A stretch of DNA of 64,000 nucleotides from Idiomarina sp. X4 (GCF_002808045.1 NZ_CP025000.1:1426001-1490000); one strand, 5' to 3'. Numbered from the stretch's first letter, positions 37,058 through 49,943 are shown. Notes: a model not told the origin generated them from the sequence alone. Translations and numbers: made by a program.

Positions 37058-38245
37058 TTGTCTTTAGTTGTATTTTTGCCTCTGGTCGTTTGGGTTATGT
37101 TGGGCTTTTTTTCGCCCACGGTATTGACGAGTGTTGACTTACCGGTGCCAGAGAGTGTTATTGCCTCTTTGAGTTTGATCGTCGTTGTTGCGGGTTTTTT
37201 CCGACAATGGCAATGGTTTTATTGGTGCGCCTGGACCGCGGGATTTTATGCGGTGATTCAGTTGGGCTTGCAGCAGCCACTGAGCCAACAACCTGTGGCG
37301 GTTTTATATGAAGCGTTGCCGGTTTGGCTGTCGCTAACGGCGGTGCTGTTGGTGCTTATCAAGTTGCCGGTACTGTTTTCTATCAACGGCTTCTTGCTGT
37401 TTATTGCTGGTGGCCTTTTTCCCTTGTTACTGCTTATAGAACCATTTTCTGGCGCTGTGGCTCTGTTAAATCCTTCTGAAATGCTAAGCCTGGCTGGCGA
37501 ATTTCCCGGTGTAGGCACGGCGCTATGGATGACTGCTATGGGAGGGGGATGGGCCACTATCTTGCTCTATAGACAAGCATCGGCGTTTCGCTGGAGTCAG
37601 TTAGCGGCCTGGTTAGCTTTTATGGTGTTTGTTATCGGCGTTGAGCAAACTGAAGCGTCAATGTGGGCTGTGTTGGTTGTTTCAGTTAGCTTCTTGCTGG
37701 CACTAGCCGACAGAATGTTAAAGCTGGCTTATATTGACGAGCTCACCGGGTTACCGCAACGCCGAGCGCTCATGAGTGAGCTGCAACATTTACGCAAGCG
37801 AAGTGCTGTATGCATGCTCGACGTCGATCATTTTAAGAAGTTCAATGATCGCTACGGGCATGAGGTTGGCGATCAGGTGCTTAGGCTGCTTGGTCGTATT
37901 CTAAAAAGTGTTAGCGGATTTAAAGCTTACCGATATGGGGGCGAAGAGTTCACTTTAGTGTTTTCACACAACAACGAAGAAAAGTTAAAAGACGTACTGG
38001 AAACTGTACGCTCAAAGGTGGCTAATTATCCGCTTGCTTTACGAGACCCTTCCCGACCTGAAAAGTCACGAAAAGGTAAAGAAAAACGTGGCAAGCAAAG
38101 CGACAAAAAAACGGTGAAAGTTACCATCAGTTTAGGAGCGACGACAAAAGCGCCCGGCGATACGCCCGACAGTATTCTGAAGCGAGCGGATGAAAACCTG
38201 TATGCAGCCAAAAAGGCGGGGCGGAATCGTTATGTAATGAGGTAA
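37058..38245 (+). CDS. Membrane-bound diguanylate cyclase with basic insertion
   Basis: Start TTG at 37058 has CAGGAG upstream. The 395-residue protein has about seven membrane helices (1-220) and a C-terminal GGDEF domain with GGEEF (294-298). The RxxD inhibitory site is absent (V and F at those positions). A 25-residue lysine- and arginine-rich loop (about 328-352) is inserted between the active site and the ISLG strand. The protein probably makes c-di-GMP. The input signal is unknown; an MHYT or DISM identity could not be recognised. Confidence 0.88.
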   Translation: MSLVVFLPLVVWVMLGFFSPTVLTSVDLPVPESVIASLSLIVVVAGFFRQWQWFYWCAWTAGFYAVIQLGLQQPLSQQPVAVLYEALPVWLSLTAVLLVLIKLPVLFSINGFLLFIAGGLFPLLLLIEPFSGAVALLNPSEMLSLAGEFPGVGTALWMTAMGGGWATILLYRQASAFRWSQLAAWLAFMVFVIGVEQTEASMWAVLVVSVSFLLALADRMLKLAYIDELTGLPQRRALMSELQHLRKRSAVCMLDVDHFKKFNDRYGHEVGDQVLRLLGRILKSVSGFKAYRYGGEEFTLVFSHNNEEKLKDVLETVRSKVANYPLALRDPSRPEKSRKGKEKRGKQSDKKTVKVTISLGATTKAPGDTPDSILKRADENLYAAKKAGRNRYVMR

Positions 38246-38257
38246 ATGTAAAGAATT

Positions 38258-38282
38258 ATTACAAAATTGGACAAATTGTAAT
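38258..38282. promoter_or_regulatory. Inverted repeat upstream of the Oar-like receptor
   Basis: ATTACAA and TTGTAAT form perfect 7-bp arms around an 11-base centre. The repeat lies 112 bases before the receptor ATG. A TTGAGG/CCTCAA hairpin follows at 38302-38318. It may be an operator, but no regulator is identified. Confidence 0.35.
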
Positions 38283-38393
38283 CATAATAGTAGCGTTATT
38301 GTTGAGGGCAATCCTCAATCCTTAAATTTTCTATAACAAAAACAAGATGTACGTACACTTTGCTAGTGGCGTTTGTTTAAGGAGAGAACAATA

Positions 38394-41366
38394 ATGCTAA
38401 GACTTAAAAGAACGCTCACGGCGTTATCGGTCGCTGCCGCTCTCGGTGTTGCGTCCTCAGCTTACGCTCAGGATACCGGTACGCTTCGTATTCAAATCAC
38501 AGATAGTCAGGGTAACCCTGTTCCTAATGCAACGGTTAGCGTCAGCGCTCCAGATACATTAGTCTCACGGACAGCTGAAACTGATGAAGACGGTTATGTT
38601 CGCTTAGGCGGCTTACAGCCATCTCGTGAGTATCAGGTTGAAGTTGTTGAAGAGGGTTACTCGGACTTTGAATCTGGTAATGTTCGTGTTTCATCAGGCC
38701 AAACGTTTGAACTAAACTATGCGTTGAGCCGTGCGGGTGGTGATATTGAAACCATCGAGGTTACCGGTCGCGCGATGTCGACAATTGATACGACTTCCTC
38801 TACAACGGGGACTTCCGTTACACTCGATATGACGGAATCATTGCCAACGGCTCGTAGCTTCCAGGATTACTTGCAACTCGCACCAAGTACCAAGCCTTCA
38901 CTTGATGGCAACCCATCGTCCAAGTCAGGTGTTAACTATTCCGACATCGGCGGTGAGTATGGCTCTTCTTCAGATAACGTGTACTACCTTGATGGTGTTA
39001 ATGTTACCGACAACCAGACCGGCACCTTTGGCGCAAATATCAACTCTGAAATTATTCAGGAGCAGCGTATCTTAACCGGTGGTATTCCTGCAGAATATGC
39101 CGGTGGTCAGGGCTTGGTGACTCGAGTTATCACGAAGTCTGGTAGTAACGAGTGGAGCGGCTCAGTTAACTACTATTTCCAGAACGATAGCTTGGTCGCT
39201 GATAACGAGCACCTTTCTCAAAATAGCTTTGATACTTTTGATACTGCGGTCACTTTAGGTGGTCCAATCATCAAAGATGAACTTTGGTTCTTTGGTTCAT
39301 ACCAAATTAAAGAGCGCGAAGAAGACGTGACTGATCCGGTTACGGATACGAAGTTACGTAGCATCAGCGATGAGCAAGATCTTGGCTTCTTTAAATTAAC
39401 CTGGCAGCCAACCGCGAATGACCGGTTTGTGGCGAGCTGGTTTAATGACCCTAGAGAAATTAGTGGTTCAGATGACCCGACGGTATTGAATAACAGGGAT
39501 AGAGCTCAGGAACAAGGTGGGGATAACTACCGGATAGAATATTCTCGTTACTGGGACAACTTTATTCTTACTTTAAAGGCTTCAAGTCATGAAGGTGAAG
39601 TCTCAAATTTAGCTGCGGATAATTCGACTCGAAATGACGTTGCTTATCGAACTAACGGCGGTTTTGAACCAACGAACGCTGATACTGATAAAGGCGGTTA
39701 CGGTGTTAACTCAATTAATTTCCGTAATAAAGACGAGTATCAGGCAACACTTGAATACTTCCTGGATACTTATGACTATGGTAGCCATGAGTTGAAAGCT
39801 GGTTTTGTCTATACGGTCAACGAAAATATCCAGGACAGTCAAGTTACGGGTGATGGTGCTCAGTATACGTCTATTGGTGCTAGAGAAAGTGGTACAACAA
39901 TGGATGAGTATCTCAGTGGTGAAAATTGGGTTGGTGAAATTAGCTTATCAGCTGACGACCTGGAACGACTGATAACCGGTATGCAAGAAAGTGAAGACGC
40001 TGCTTTGTACGAATCTCGCTATGACAGCAATGGCGATGGCACTATAACGCCTGACGAACTGCGTAATGGTGTCGTTTTTGACTCGACTGAAGGAAACCCG
40101 ACAGGAGATGTCAACGTTTACCGTTATAACGAGATTGAAACAGCTCAGGTTCAGATGGAAACAAAAGGCAAAACGTTCTTTGTTCAAGATACCTGGACAA
40201 TTGATCAATGGACAGTCAATGCCGGCCTTCGCGCTGAAACTTGGGAACACTTCTCGTCTAAAGGCGATAAAATTGCTGAATTTGATTGGGAAGTTGCGCC
40301 GCGTTTCAGTGTTGTATACGACATAGATGGTTCGAGTAAAGTGTGGGGCTTTGTTGGTCGTTACTACGATCCAATTCGTACCAACATGACAGACTTTGCC
40401 GGTAACTTAACTGGTCCTGTTCGTCATGAACAAATTTACCTGGAAGATCGCTGGTTAACTTATCGCGTGCGCGGTGGTGAGCAAGTTCAGGATGCGTTTT
40501 TCGCGCCAACCACAAAAACCCCGTATACCGATGAGATCTTGCTTGGTTACGCCACAAATATTGCGGATAACATGAGCGTAGAAGTGACTTATACGGATCG
40601 TACAACCAAAGATATCCTGGAAGATTATGACCTTGGTTTATATACCGAGCAATTAGAGGGAACAGAGTTCTACTTGCCACTTTCATACTTTGGTTATGAG
40701 GAGAACCCAGGTTCTAACTACGTGATTGGAACGTTAGCAGGCGCTAAGCGTGACTACCAAGGTTTGCAGGTAGCGTTCACTAAGCATAGAACGCCATCAG
40801 ACAACTGGTTCTTCAATGCGTCGTGGACTTACAACGATGCTAAAGGTAACAGTAACTCGGATAGTAATGCCGACTTCCAGGGTGACGTTGTATGGTTAGA
40901 TCCAAGAGCTCCAGGAACTTATGGTGATCAACCAGGTAATATGGAACACTTGGTTAAATTATTCGGTAGCTATAAGTTTGATAACGGTATTGAAGTGGGT
41001 GCTGTTTATAACTGGAATTCAGGTACCATCTATAGCCGTACATGGTCAATTTACGGTCGACACTTACCGTTGCAAGGGGATGCTTACGAGTATGGCGGTG
41101 TGACCACAAACTGGTTAGCCGAGGACTCTATTGGCTCTCAAGAGTCTCCTGCTTATGGCACTTTGGATCTTCGTGTTAAATACACCCATAACTTCGGTGA
41201 AGATTATAAAGCTGAATTCTTCCTGGATGTCTTTAACGCACTGGATGATCAAGCGGTACGCCGCGAGCAAGATCTTGTTGCTGGTGACGGTGTTTATGCC
41301 TTTGGCGAAGGAGTTGACTGGGTTAAACCCCGTCGTTTCTACTTAGGCGCACGTTTATCGTTCTAG
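38394..41366 (+). CDS. Oar-like TonB-dependent receptor with carboxypeptidase-regulatory domain
   Basis: Start ATG 38394 follows AGGAGAG; the frame opens seven codons earlier. The 990-residue protein has a signal peptide (cleavage after SAYAQ, near residue 26), an Ig-like carboxypeptidase regulatory domain (about 27-110, GTLRIQITDSQGNPVPNATV), a plug region and a large barrel ending in GARLSF. An EF-hand-like loop DSNGDGTITPDE is encoded at 40023-40058. Oar-type receptors are thought to carry large ligands such as peptides or glycans; the ligand here is unknown. A terminator follows. Confidence 0.88.
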   Translation: MLRLKRTLTALSVAAALGVASSAYAQDTGTLRIQITDSQGNPVPNATVSVSAPDTLVSRTAETDEDGYVRLGGLQPSREYQVEVVEEGYSDFESGNVRVSSGQTFELNYALSRAGGDIETIEVTGRAMSTIDTTSSTTGTSVTLDMTESLPTARSFQDYLQLAPSTKPSLDGNPSSKSGVNYSDIGGEYGSSSDNVYYLDGVNVTDNQTGTFGANINSEIIQEQRILTGGIPAEYAGGQGLVTRVITKSGSNEWSGSVNYYFQNDSLVADNEHLSQNSFDTFDTAVTLGGPIIKDELWFFGSYQIKEREEDVTDPVTDTKLRSISDEQDLGFFKLTWQPTANDRFVASWFNDPREISGSDDPTVLNNRDRAQEQGGDNYRIEYSRYWDNFILTLKASSHEGEVSNLAADNSTRNDVAYRTNGGFEPTNADTDKGGYGVNSINFRNKDEYQATLEYFLDTYDYGSHELKAGFVYTVNENIQDSQVTGDGAQYTSIGARESGTTMDEYLSGENWVGEISLSADDLERLITGMQESEDAALYESRYDSNGDGTITPDELRNGVVFDSTEGNPTGDVNVYRYNEIETAQVQMETKGKTFFVQDTWTIDQWTVNAGLRAETWEHFSSKGDKIAEFDWEVAPRFSVVYDIDGSSKVWGFVGRYYDPIRTNMTDFAGNLTGPVRHEQIYLEDRWLTYRVRGGEQVQDAFFAPTTKTPYTDEILLGYATNIADNMSVEVTYTDRTTKDILEDYDLGLYTEQLEGTEFYLPLSYFGYEENPGSNYVIGTLAGAKRDYQGLQVAFTKHRTPSDNWFFNASWTYNDAKGNSNSDSNADFQGDVVWLDPRAPGTYGDQPGNMEHLVKLFGSYKFDNGIEVGAVYNWNSGTIYSRTWSIYGRHLPLQGDAYEYGGVTTNWLAEDSIGSQESPAYGTLDLRVKYTHNFGEDYKAEFFLDVFNALDDQAVRREQDLVAGDGVYAFGEGVDWVKPRRFYLGARLSF

Positions 41367-41388
41367 TCTCCCTGCTGGAGCGTTTTGT

Positions 41389-41417
41389 AACCCGGTGGCT
41401 TGCTACCGGGTTTTTTT
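41389..41417 (+). terminator. Intrinsic terminator of the Oar-like receptor
   Basis: Stem AACCCGGT/ACCGGGTT with an eight-base loop is followed by seven T. It lies about 22 bases after the receptor stop codon. Confidence 0.88.
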
Positions 41418-41439
41418 GTTTTAAGTACTTGGCGATCTA

Positions 41440-41462
41440 AATTTAACGGAGTACGTTAAATT
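41440..41462. promoter_or_regulatory. Perfect inverted repeat upstream of gdhA
   Basis: AATTTAAC and GTTAAATT are exact complements around a seven-base spacer. The repeat ends about 30 bases before the gdhA ATG, where an operator would sit. Confidence 0.45.
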
Positions 41463-41474
41463 AAATACTATTAA

Positions 41475-44461
<2,987 letters not shown>

Positions 44462-44477
44462 GATATATCCTCAAAAG

Positions 44478-47351
44478 TTATTGAGTCTCCATGGTTCGAT
44501 GAAACTCCGCCAGATCCTCTACAACCGTTTGATTCGGTAAGTCTGCATAAGGCTCGTCAGAGAATTTAGCGCCGCGAAGCTGTACTGAAATGCGAGCGGC
44601 GTCTGGGTTCATTAGCGTATCTTTATAAAAAGCCTTAGCGTCTGCCAGCGTTGTGCTTTCAACGGCTTTAATCAGCTGTTCCTTGCTGTCAAAGTCATAA
44701 CGCTCAAGCGCTAAGTCTGACAGTATCGGAGCGACTTCTTCGCGCATATTCTTCGGTGTTTCTCTTAACGTTACCAGCGCGCTTTGTTTTAATTGAGCGA
44801 ACTCGTCTTCGGTCATTGCTTCAAGCTGCGCCCAGTACTCGTCTTTGAACTTGTCAAAACGCGCCTGCATATCCGCCACGCTTTTAACCGGCGTTTGAAT
44901 GTATAGACCAAAGCCTGCGTAATGATCAAGCGATGGTGCGAAAGCGCCCACTGCATAGGCTAGCTGTTCTTCGGTACGCAAGGTATCAAAAGCCGCCGTG
45001 CGGAAATGGCTTTGTAATACTGTACCCGCAGCCTGAGCTTTGAAGCCAGGCTCAGGATGAATGTGCGCATCGACTAAGGCGACGTCGGCCACCTCAAGAT
45101 CTTTGCGTAGTACAACGGCCTTGTTTGATTGAGGAGACCAGAACTCGGCGGTCTCAAAGTCAGTGACTTCCCTGTTCTCAGGTAAGCTTGTTTTAACGCG
45201 CTCAACCGCTTCTGTTAAATCGGATTCGTTGTAATTACCAAAAGCAAACACGCGAATGGAATTATTACCTAACAGAGTGTCCATATAAGCTTCTAATTCT
45301 TCATTGGTAAGTGACTGAGCTGTGTCTATTAAGTCTGACTGCTCAAAACCACCTTCGCGAATTAACTGCCCATAGGCATCGAAGCTTTGGTAAATAGGGA
45401 ACTGCTGACCTTTATTCTTAAGCGCACGAACATAGCGGTCAACGGCTTGTTTAAAGGCTTGTGGTTCAACCTCAAAGCTTAAGCCTTCAATAGCACGCTC
45501 AAGCAACTGTGGCTGCTTGTCGGTAAAGCCTGACACGGTCAGCGTCATACCGGTGGTGTCATTTAAGCTTAAATTCATACCGGCAATGTTGGCTTCGGTG
45601 TCCAGTGCACTAACATTCATGTTGTACAAATCTTTCCACAAAGCGCCTAATACGTTGGCTTTAATATTCTGAAGCGACGCAGGGTTATTTATTTGAATAG
45701 TGAAAATGCCGCGTGGTTGGTCGCCGTACAACTGACTTGGGTACTGCCATACCTGCAGGCCTTCTTCTTCAATAACCACTTGAGGTTTCTCAAACGCATC
45801 GTTATTTTTAATCTCGAAGCTTTCCGGCAGAAGCGTGTTGACCTTAGGCAAGTTAATAGCCATTTTTGGCTCTTGTTTCCAGCTCGCCATTTCTTCGGCG
45901 GTTATGTCTGTGACTTTGTACTTACCATCGTAGTAGTCAAGTTCGCTGTCATGCGGCTCATCTTGGCTTATGTACCAAACTCTTAAGCGTTCAGGGGTTA
46001 ACTGCGACAGCACTGAGCAAATGGCCTCCGGGTTAAACTCCTGGTACTCGTAAGGCGCACTAATCGCGTATTCAGCGGGGTAATTTTGCATGGCTTGCGC
46101 AAGATTAGACACATAGCTAAACTCATCACCTTTTTCCAGGAAGCGGAAACGGTTGTTTAGACTGGTTTTAATTTCATTGAAATACTTTTTGTCGACGCCT
46201 TCAGCGCGAACTTTGTCGATATATTGCATGATGAGAGCGACGATGTCGTCACGCTGTTGCATGCCGTTGTCAGTCAACTCAATGTCCAGACGCATAACGC
46301 CGTAGTTTCCGTAAAACGTCGGTTGCGCAGAGGCATTTAAACTCGAAATAAGCCCAGCTTCTTTGAGCTTCTGAGCTGGCGTGCCTGGCATTTCAGAACC
46401 TAACAAGTAGCTGACGTAACGGTTAGGTTTTACCTTAAATTGGTCTTGATTATTATTGATGATGAACTCGAGTTTGAGTTGCTTCACATCTTCATTTGGC
46501 ACGTAGTGAATGCGCTTTTTACCAACATCATCAAAGTTGATTTGTGCGGTCACTTCCGGCTCTTCAATCTTGTCATCTTCAATACTGGCAAAATGCTTAC
46601 GTGCTAGCGCTTCCATGTCATCAAGCGAGCGGTTGCTTATCATCGCCACTTTCATAATGTTTGACGAGTAAAAGCGGTTATAGAAGTCGACAGTTTCCTG
46701 GTGCAGCTTACTGTCTTCTTTATCACTTAAGCTTTCCAGGTTGCCAATAAGGAAGCGGTTAGAAGGGTGAGAGCCAAGCAATAAACGACCGAGTTTAAAT
46801 TGACCAAAAAAGTCCATCTCACGGCGCATCGACCATTCGGCGTTTACCGCATTACGCTCTTTATCCACATACTCAGGGTAAAGTTTTGGCGCTTTGAAGA
46901 AGTCAGAAAAGCGATCCAGACCCTCGTCGTAAGCCTCGTTATTCACCTTGAACATGTAGTTAGTAATGTCCAGCCATGTGGACGCGTTTTGGCTGCCGCC
47001 ATTATTGCTCATAAACTCGCTGTAGCCGTTGGTGTCCGGGTATTTTTCCGTACCCAAAAACAGCATATGTTCCAGGTAATGGGCCATGCCTTGTTGTGAT
47101 TTAGGGTCTTGCAACAGACCGACACCAACACTTAAGGAAGCCGCTGACTTATCAACATCAGGGTCTGACACCAGCATAACTTCAATGTTGTTATCGAGTT
47201 TCAACACGCGATAGCCACGCTCGTCGTTTGGGCTTTTAATCACTTTACCCGCGACAATACTTTGCGTATTCGGTGTTTCAGTAACGGTCTGGCTGCAGCC
47301 TGTTAGTAGCAGGGCAGAGCTAATAGCGCTCGCCAGGAGTAGCTTTTTCAT
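44478..47351 (-). CDS. M16 zinc peptidase (insulinase/pitrilysin type), lipoprotein
   Basis: The 957-residue protein has a lipobox (LLLTGC, C19), so it is an envelope lipoprotein. The inverted zinc motif H91YLEH95 lies in an N-terminal catalytic domain, and three more M16-fold domains follow. Length and organisation match protease III (PtrA) and insulinase relatives, which degrade peptides below about 50-70 residues. It starts 17 bases before the serine hydrolase gene, so the two are probably co-transcribed. Confidence 0.93.
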   Translation of the reverse strand: MKKLLLASAISSALLLTGCSQTVTETPNTQSIVAGKVIKSPNDERGYRVLKLDNNIEVMLVSDPDVDKSAASLSVGVGLLQDPKSQQGMAHYLEHMLFLGTEKYPDTNGYSEFMSNNGGSQNASTWLDITNYMFKVNNEAYDEGLDRFSDFFKAPKLYPEYVDKERNAVNAEWSMRREMDFFGQFKLGRLLLGSHPSNRFLIGNLESLSDKEDSKLHQETVDFYNRFYSSNIMKVAMISNRSLDDMEALARKHFASIEDDKIEEPEVTAQINFDDVGKKRIHYVPNEDVKQLKLEFIINNNQDQFKVKPNRYVSYLLGSEMPGTPAQKLKEAGLISSLNASAQPTFYGNYGVMRLDIELTDNGMQQRDDIVALIMQYIDKVRAEGVDKKYFNEIKTSLNNRFRFLEKGDEFSYVSNLAQAMQNYPAEYAISAPYEYQEFNPEAICSVLSQLTPERLRVWYISQDEPHDSELDYYDGKYKVTDITAEEMASWKQEPKMAINLPKVNTLLPESFEIKNNDAFEKPQVVIEEEGLQVWQYPSQLYGDQPRGIFTIQINNPASLQNIKANVLGALWKDLYNMNVSALDTEANIAGMNLSLNDTTGMTLTVSGFTDKQPQLLERAIEGLSFEVEPQAFKQAVDRYVRALKNKGQQFPIYQSFDAYGQLIREGGFEQSDLIDTAQSLTNEELEAYMDTLLGNNSIRVFAFGNYNESDLTEAVERVKTSLPENREVTDFETAEFWSPQSNKAVVLRKDLEVADVALVDAHIHPEPGFKAQAAGTVLQSHFRTAAFDTLRTEEQLAYAVGAFAPSLDHYAGFGLYIQTPVKSVADMQARFDKFKDEYWAQLEAMTEDEFAQLKQSALVTLRETPKNMREEVAPILSDLALERYDFDSKEQLIKAVESTTLADAKAFYKDTLMNPDAARISVQLRGAKFSDEPYADLPNQTVVEDLAEFHRTMETQ

Positions 47352-47443
47352 GTTGGAGTCCCCGTTTATTCTTTAATGACTCAATGATACTCGGGCACTT
47401 CAGAGGCTTGAAGTTATTTTGTTAGTAATTTGTAACAGAGTGT

Positions 47444-48316
47444 TTAAGTGAGAAACCGGATGTGGCCAATAAAGCTTCTGGCGACCGGGCCGACACTGTC
47501 TGCATCTTCGAAATTAAGGTAAATGGGCATAGAGCGAGTGGCGCCTCGCTCAAGGTTTAATGTTACCAAGCTACCGTCGTCAATATGGGCTTTCACTGCC
47601 GACTCAGGCAGCCAGGCGAAGCCGAGATTTTTGCGAATCAGCTCAACAGACGTGGTTAAATGGCTGACAGTCCAGCGCTGCTCAGAACCCAGCCAACCTA
47701 TGTCAGAGCTTTTCTCGATACCTGAGTCTCGTAGGACTATTTGACGACTATTCTTCAAGTCTTCGAGAGTGACAGACGCTTTTGATGCAAGTGCATGGCC
47801 TTTGCCGCATACGGCAATGAAGGTAACGTCGCTAAGCGCCTCGCTGAGTTCGTTATCGAGCATGAAAGGCGATAGAGAAACGGTTGCTAACCCTTTTCGT
47901 AAAAGCTCGTCGGCACCGGTTAATATGGTTTCAATAACTTCTATGTGCACCAGCGGGAATTCTTCAGAGACTTTTTCTAGCGCCTCGTACAGCACTTCTT
48001 TCGGAAACGCCTCATCAACAGCAATGTTCAGTGTCGATTCCACGCCCTCTTTCAGGTTCTGCGCGACATTTTCAAAACGTTCGGCTTCCGATAACAGATA
48101 ATTAATACGGCGTAGCAAGAGTTTGCCGGCATGGGTTAACACCGTTTTGCGGCCATCGACCTCAAACAAATTAACACCTAATTGCTCTTCCATTTTATTA
48201 ACAGCGTGATGAATGCTCGACTGGCTCTTGTGGACCTGCTGAGCCGCTTGCATAAAGCCACCATGATCAGCCACTGCTTTAAACATGCGCCATTGTTCGA
48301 GAGTTGATTTCGCCAT
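47444..48316 (-). CDS. LysR-family transcriptional regulator
   Basis: The 290-residue protein has an N-terminal winged helix-turn-helix (about 1-60, GGFMQAAQQVHKSQSSIHHAV) and a substrate-binding-like effector domain. LysR regulators usually act on a divergent neighbour; here that is the remnant of a ynfA-like gene, so its original target may be gone. The effector is unknown. Confidence 0.92.
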   Translation of the reverse strand: MAKSTLEQWRMFKAVADHGGFMQAAQQVHKSQSSIHHAVNKMEEQLGVNLFEVDGRKTVLTHAGKLLLRRINYLLSEAERFENVAQNLKEGVESTLNIAVDEAFPKEVLYEALEKVSEEFPLVHIEVIETILTGADELLRKGLATVSLSPFMLDNELSEALSDVTFIAVCGKGHALASKASVTLEDLKNSRQIVLRDSGIEKSSDIGWLGSEQRWTVSHLTTSVELIRKNLGFAWLPESAVKAHIDDGSLVTLNLERGATRSMPIYLNFEDADSVGPVARSFIGHIRFLT

Positions 48317-48388
48317 TTACCAGTCTCTTGCTCGGTGTATTAGTTAGGATGATATTATGCTTTGGAAATATTTAACAGGACGCTGAAT

Positions 48389-48517
48389 ATGTTGGCTTTG
48401 TTACTCACTAAAACACTCGGGCTGTTTTTTGTAACCGCTATTGCTGAAATTGTAGGCTGCTATTTACTTTAACTGTGGTTGAAAAAGGTGAAAATAGTTG
48501 GCTGGAAAGCCCCCTGA
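48389..48517 (+). pseudogene. Remnant of a YnfA/UPF0060 membrane protein gene
   Basis: From the ATG at 48389, 27 codons encode the conserved start of the UPF0060 family, with KTLGLFFVTAIAEIVGCYLL, and then a TAA at 48470. In the same frame the next codons read LWLKK, exactly what follows in intact members. After about ten more codons a TGA occurs and the other three membrane helices are missing. The gene is truncated and broken by at least one stop. Intact relatives are about 108 residues. Confidence 0.85.
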
Positions 48518-48533
48518 CTCTTCCAGAGGGCTT
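48507..48533 (-). terminator. Possible terminator of gor
   Basis: AAGCCC pairs with GGGCTT across an imperfect stem just downstream of gor on the minus strand. The following U-tract is short, so the call is weak. Confidence 0.4.
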
Positions 48534-48544
48534 AAAACCTAAGG

Positions 48545-49897
48545 CTAGCGCATAGTAACAAACTCTTCAGCACTAGTAGGGTGCAGCGCTACAGTCGAGT
48601 CCAAGTCTGCTTTGGTGGCTCCCATTTTCAACGCAGTGGCGAAGCCTTGTAAAATTTCATCCATGCCCTCGCCAATGCCGTGAATGCCTACCACTTTTTC
48701 CTCTTTGCCGTGGCAAACCAGCTTAAAGTAGCTGAGCGCCCGGTGTGGTGTCACGGCATTGTACATTGCCGCAAATGATGACTTATACACGCTAATATTC
48801 TCTTCGCCGAACTTCAGTTTGGCGTCTTCTTCGCTCAAACCAACAGTACCAATGGTTGGGTGACTGAACACAACGGTAGGAATATTTTCGTAGTCCATGT
48901 GCGCGTTTGGCATGTTGTTAAACAGGCGCTCTGCTAATTGGCGACCTGCTTTAATCGCGACGGGGGTTAGCGCTGCGGCGCCAGTATTATCACCGACCGC
49001 ATAAATGCCTTGCACATTGGTGTTCTGGAATTTGTCGACTTGAATGAAGCCGTCTTTGTCGAGTTCAACACCGGTGCACTCCAGGTTGATGTTGTCAGTA
49101 GACGGCACGCGGCCAATGGCCCATACCAGGCAATCAACACCTTCCATTGTTTTGCCGTTTTCAAAATGCAGGGTCAGTGTCCCGTCGTCCTGTTTAACGA
49201 CTTCACGTACGGTGGTTTCGGTATGCAGCTCAGGGCCGTCTTGTTTCATGCGTTCAAGCAAGCCATCAGTAATGTCTTTGTCGAAGGTGCGCAGCGGGCG
49301 ATCGCGACGAACCAGCAAGTGCGTGTCCGTGCCTAAGGCATGGAAAACACCGGCAATTTCAACCGCGATATAGCCGGCACCGACAACGGCCGCCTTTTTA
49401 GGCTGCTCGGTTAACGCAAAAAAGCCGTCAGAATCGATGCCATGCTCAGCACCTGGAATTTCAGGAATCATCGGGCGGCCGCCGGTCGCAATGGTAATAT
49501 GGTCGGCAGTAATTTTCTCGCCATTAACTTCAACCGTTTGGTGGTCGACAAACTTGGCAAAGCCTTCTATGAACTCAACGCCATTGCTTTGGAAACCACG
49601 ATGATAGCCTCCGTGAATACGTTCAATGTACGCTTCCCGGTTTTTCACCATAGTTGCCCAGTCAAAGCCCTTTTGCTCCAGGTTAAAGCCATACGAGGGT
49701 GAGTATTTAACGGCTTCGGCAATATGAGCGCCATACCACATGACTTTCTTAGGCACGCATCCCACGTTTACGCAGGTGCCACCAACGAATTTAGCTTCAA
49801 TAACGGCGGCCTTTGCACCACGAATAGCGGCACGGTTGGCTGAGGCAATACCGCCACTGCCGGCACCTATCGCCAGATAGTCATAATGTCTGCTCAT
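48545..49897 (-). CDS. gor: Glutathione-disulfide reductase
   Basis: The 450-residue flavoprotein equals E. coli Gor in length. FAD motif GAGSGG is at 11-16, the redox pair C42VNVGC47 is in place, and the C-terminal histidine motif [11 protein letters not shown] is present. NADPH reduces oxidised glutathione in the cytosol. It is a single gene between a ynfA remnant and a peptidase gene. Confidence 0.95.
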   Translation of the reverse strand: MSRHYDYLAIGAGSGGIASANRAAIRGAKAAVIEAKFVGGTCVNVGCVPKKVMWYGAHIAEAVKYSPSYGFNLEQKGFDWATMVKNREAYIERIHGGYHRGFQSNGVEFIEGFAKFVDHQTVEVNGEKITADHITIATGGRPMIPEIPGAEHGIDSDGFFALTEQPKKAAVVGAGYIAVEIAGVFHALGTDTHLLVRRDRPLRTFDKDITDGLLERMKQDGPELHTETTVREVVKQDDGTLTLHFENGKTMEGVDCLVWAIGRVPSTDNINLECTGVELDKDGFIQVDKFQNTNVQGIYAVGDNTGAAALTPVAIKAGRQLAERLFNNMPNAHMDYENIPTVVFSHPTIGTVGLSEEDAKLKFGEENISVYKSSFAAMYNAVTPHRALSYFKLVCHGKEEKVVGIHGIGEGMDEILQGFATALKMGATKADLDSTVALHPTSAEEFVTMR

Positions 49898-49943
49898 ACT
49901 GCTTAACTCCTGTGCTTAATTCAAAAACTGCGCATATCTTGAA

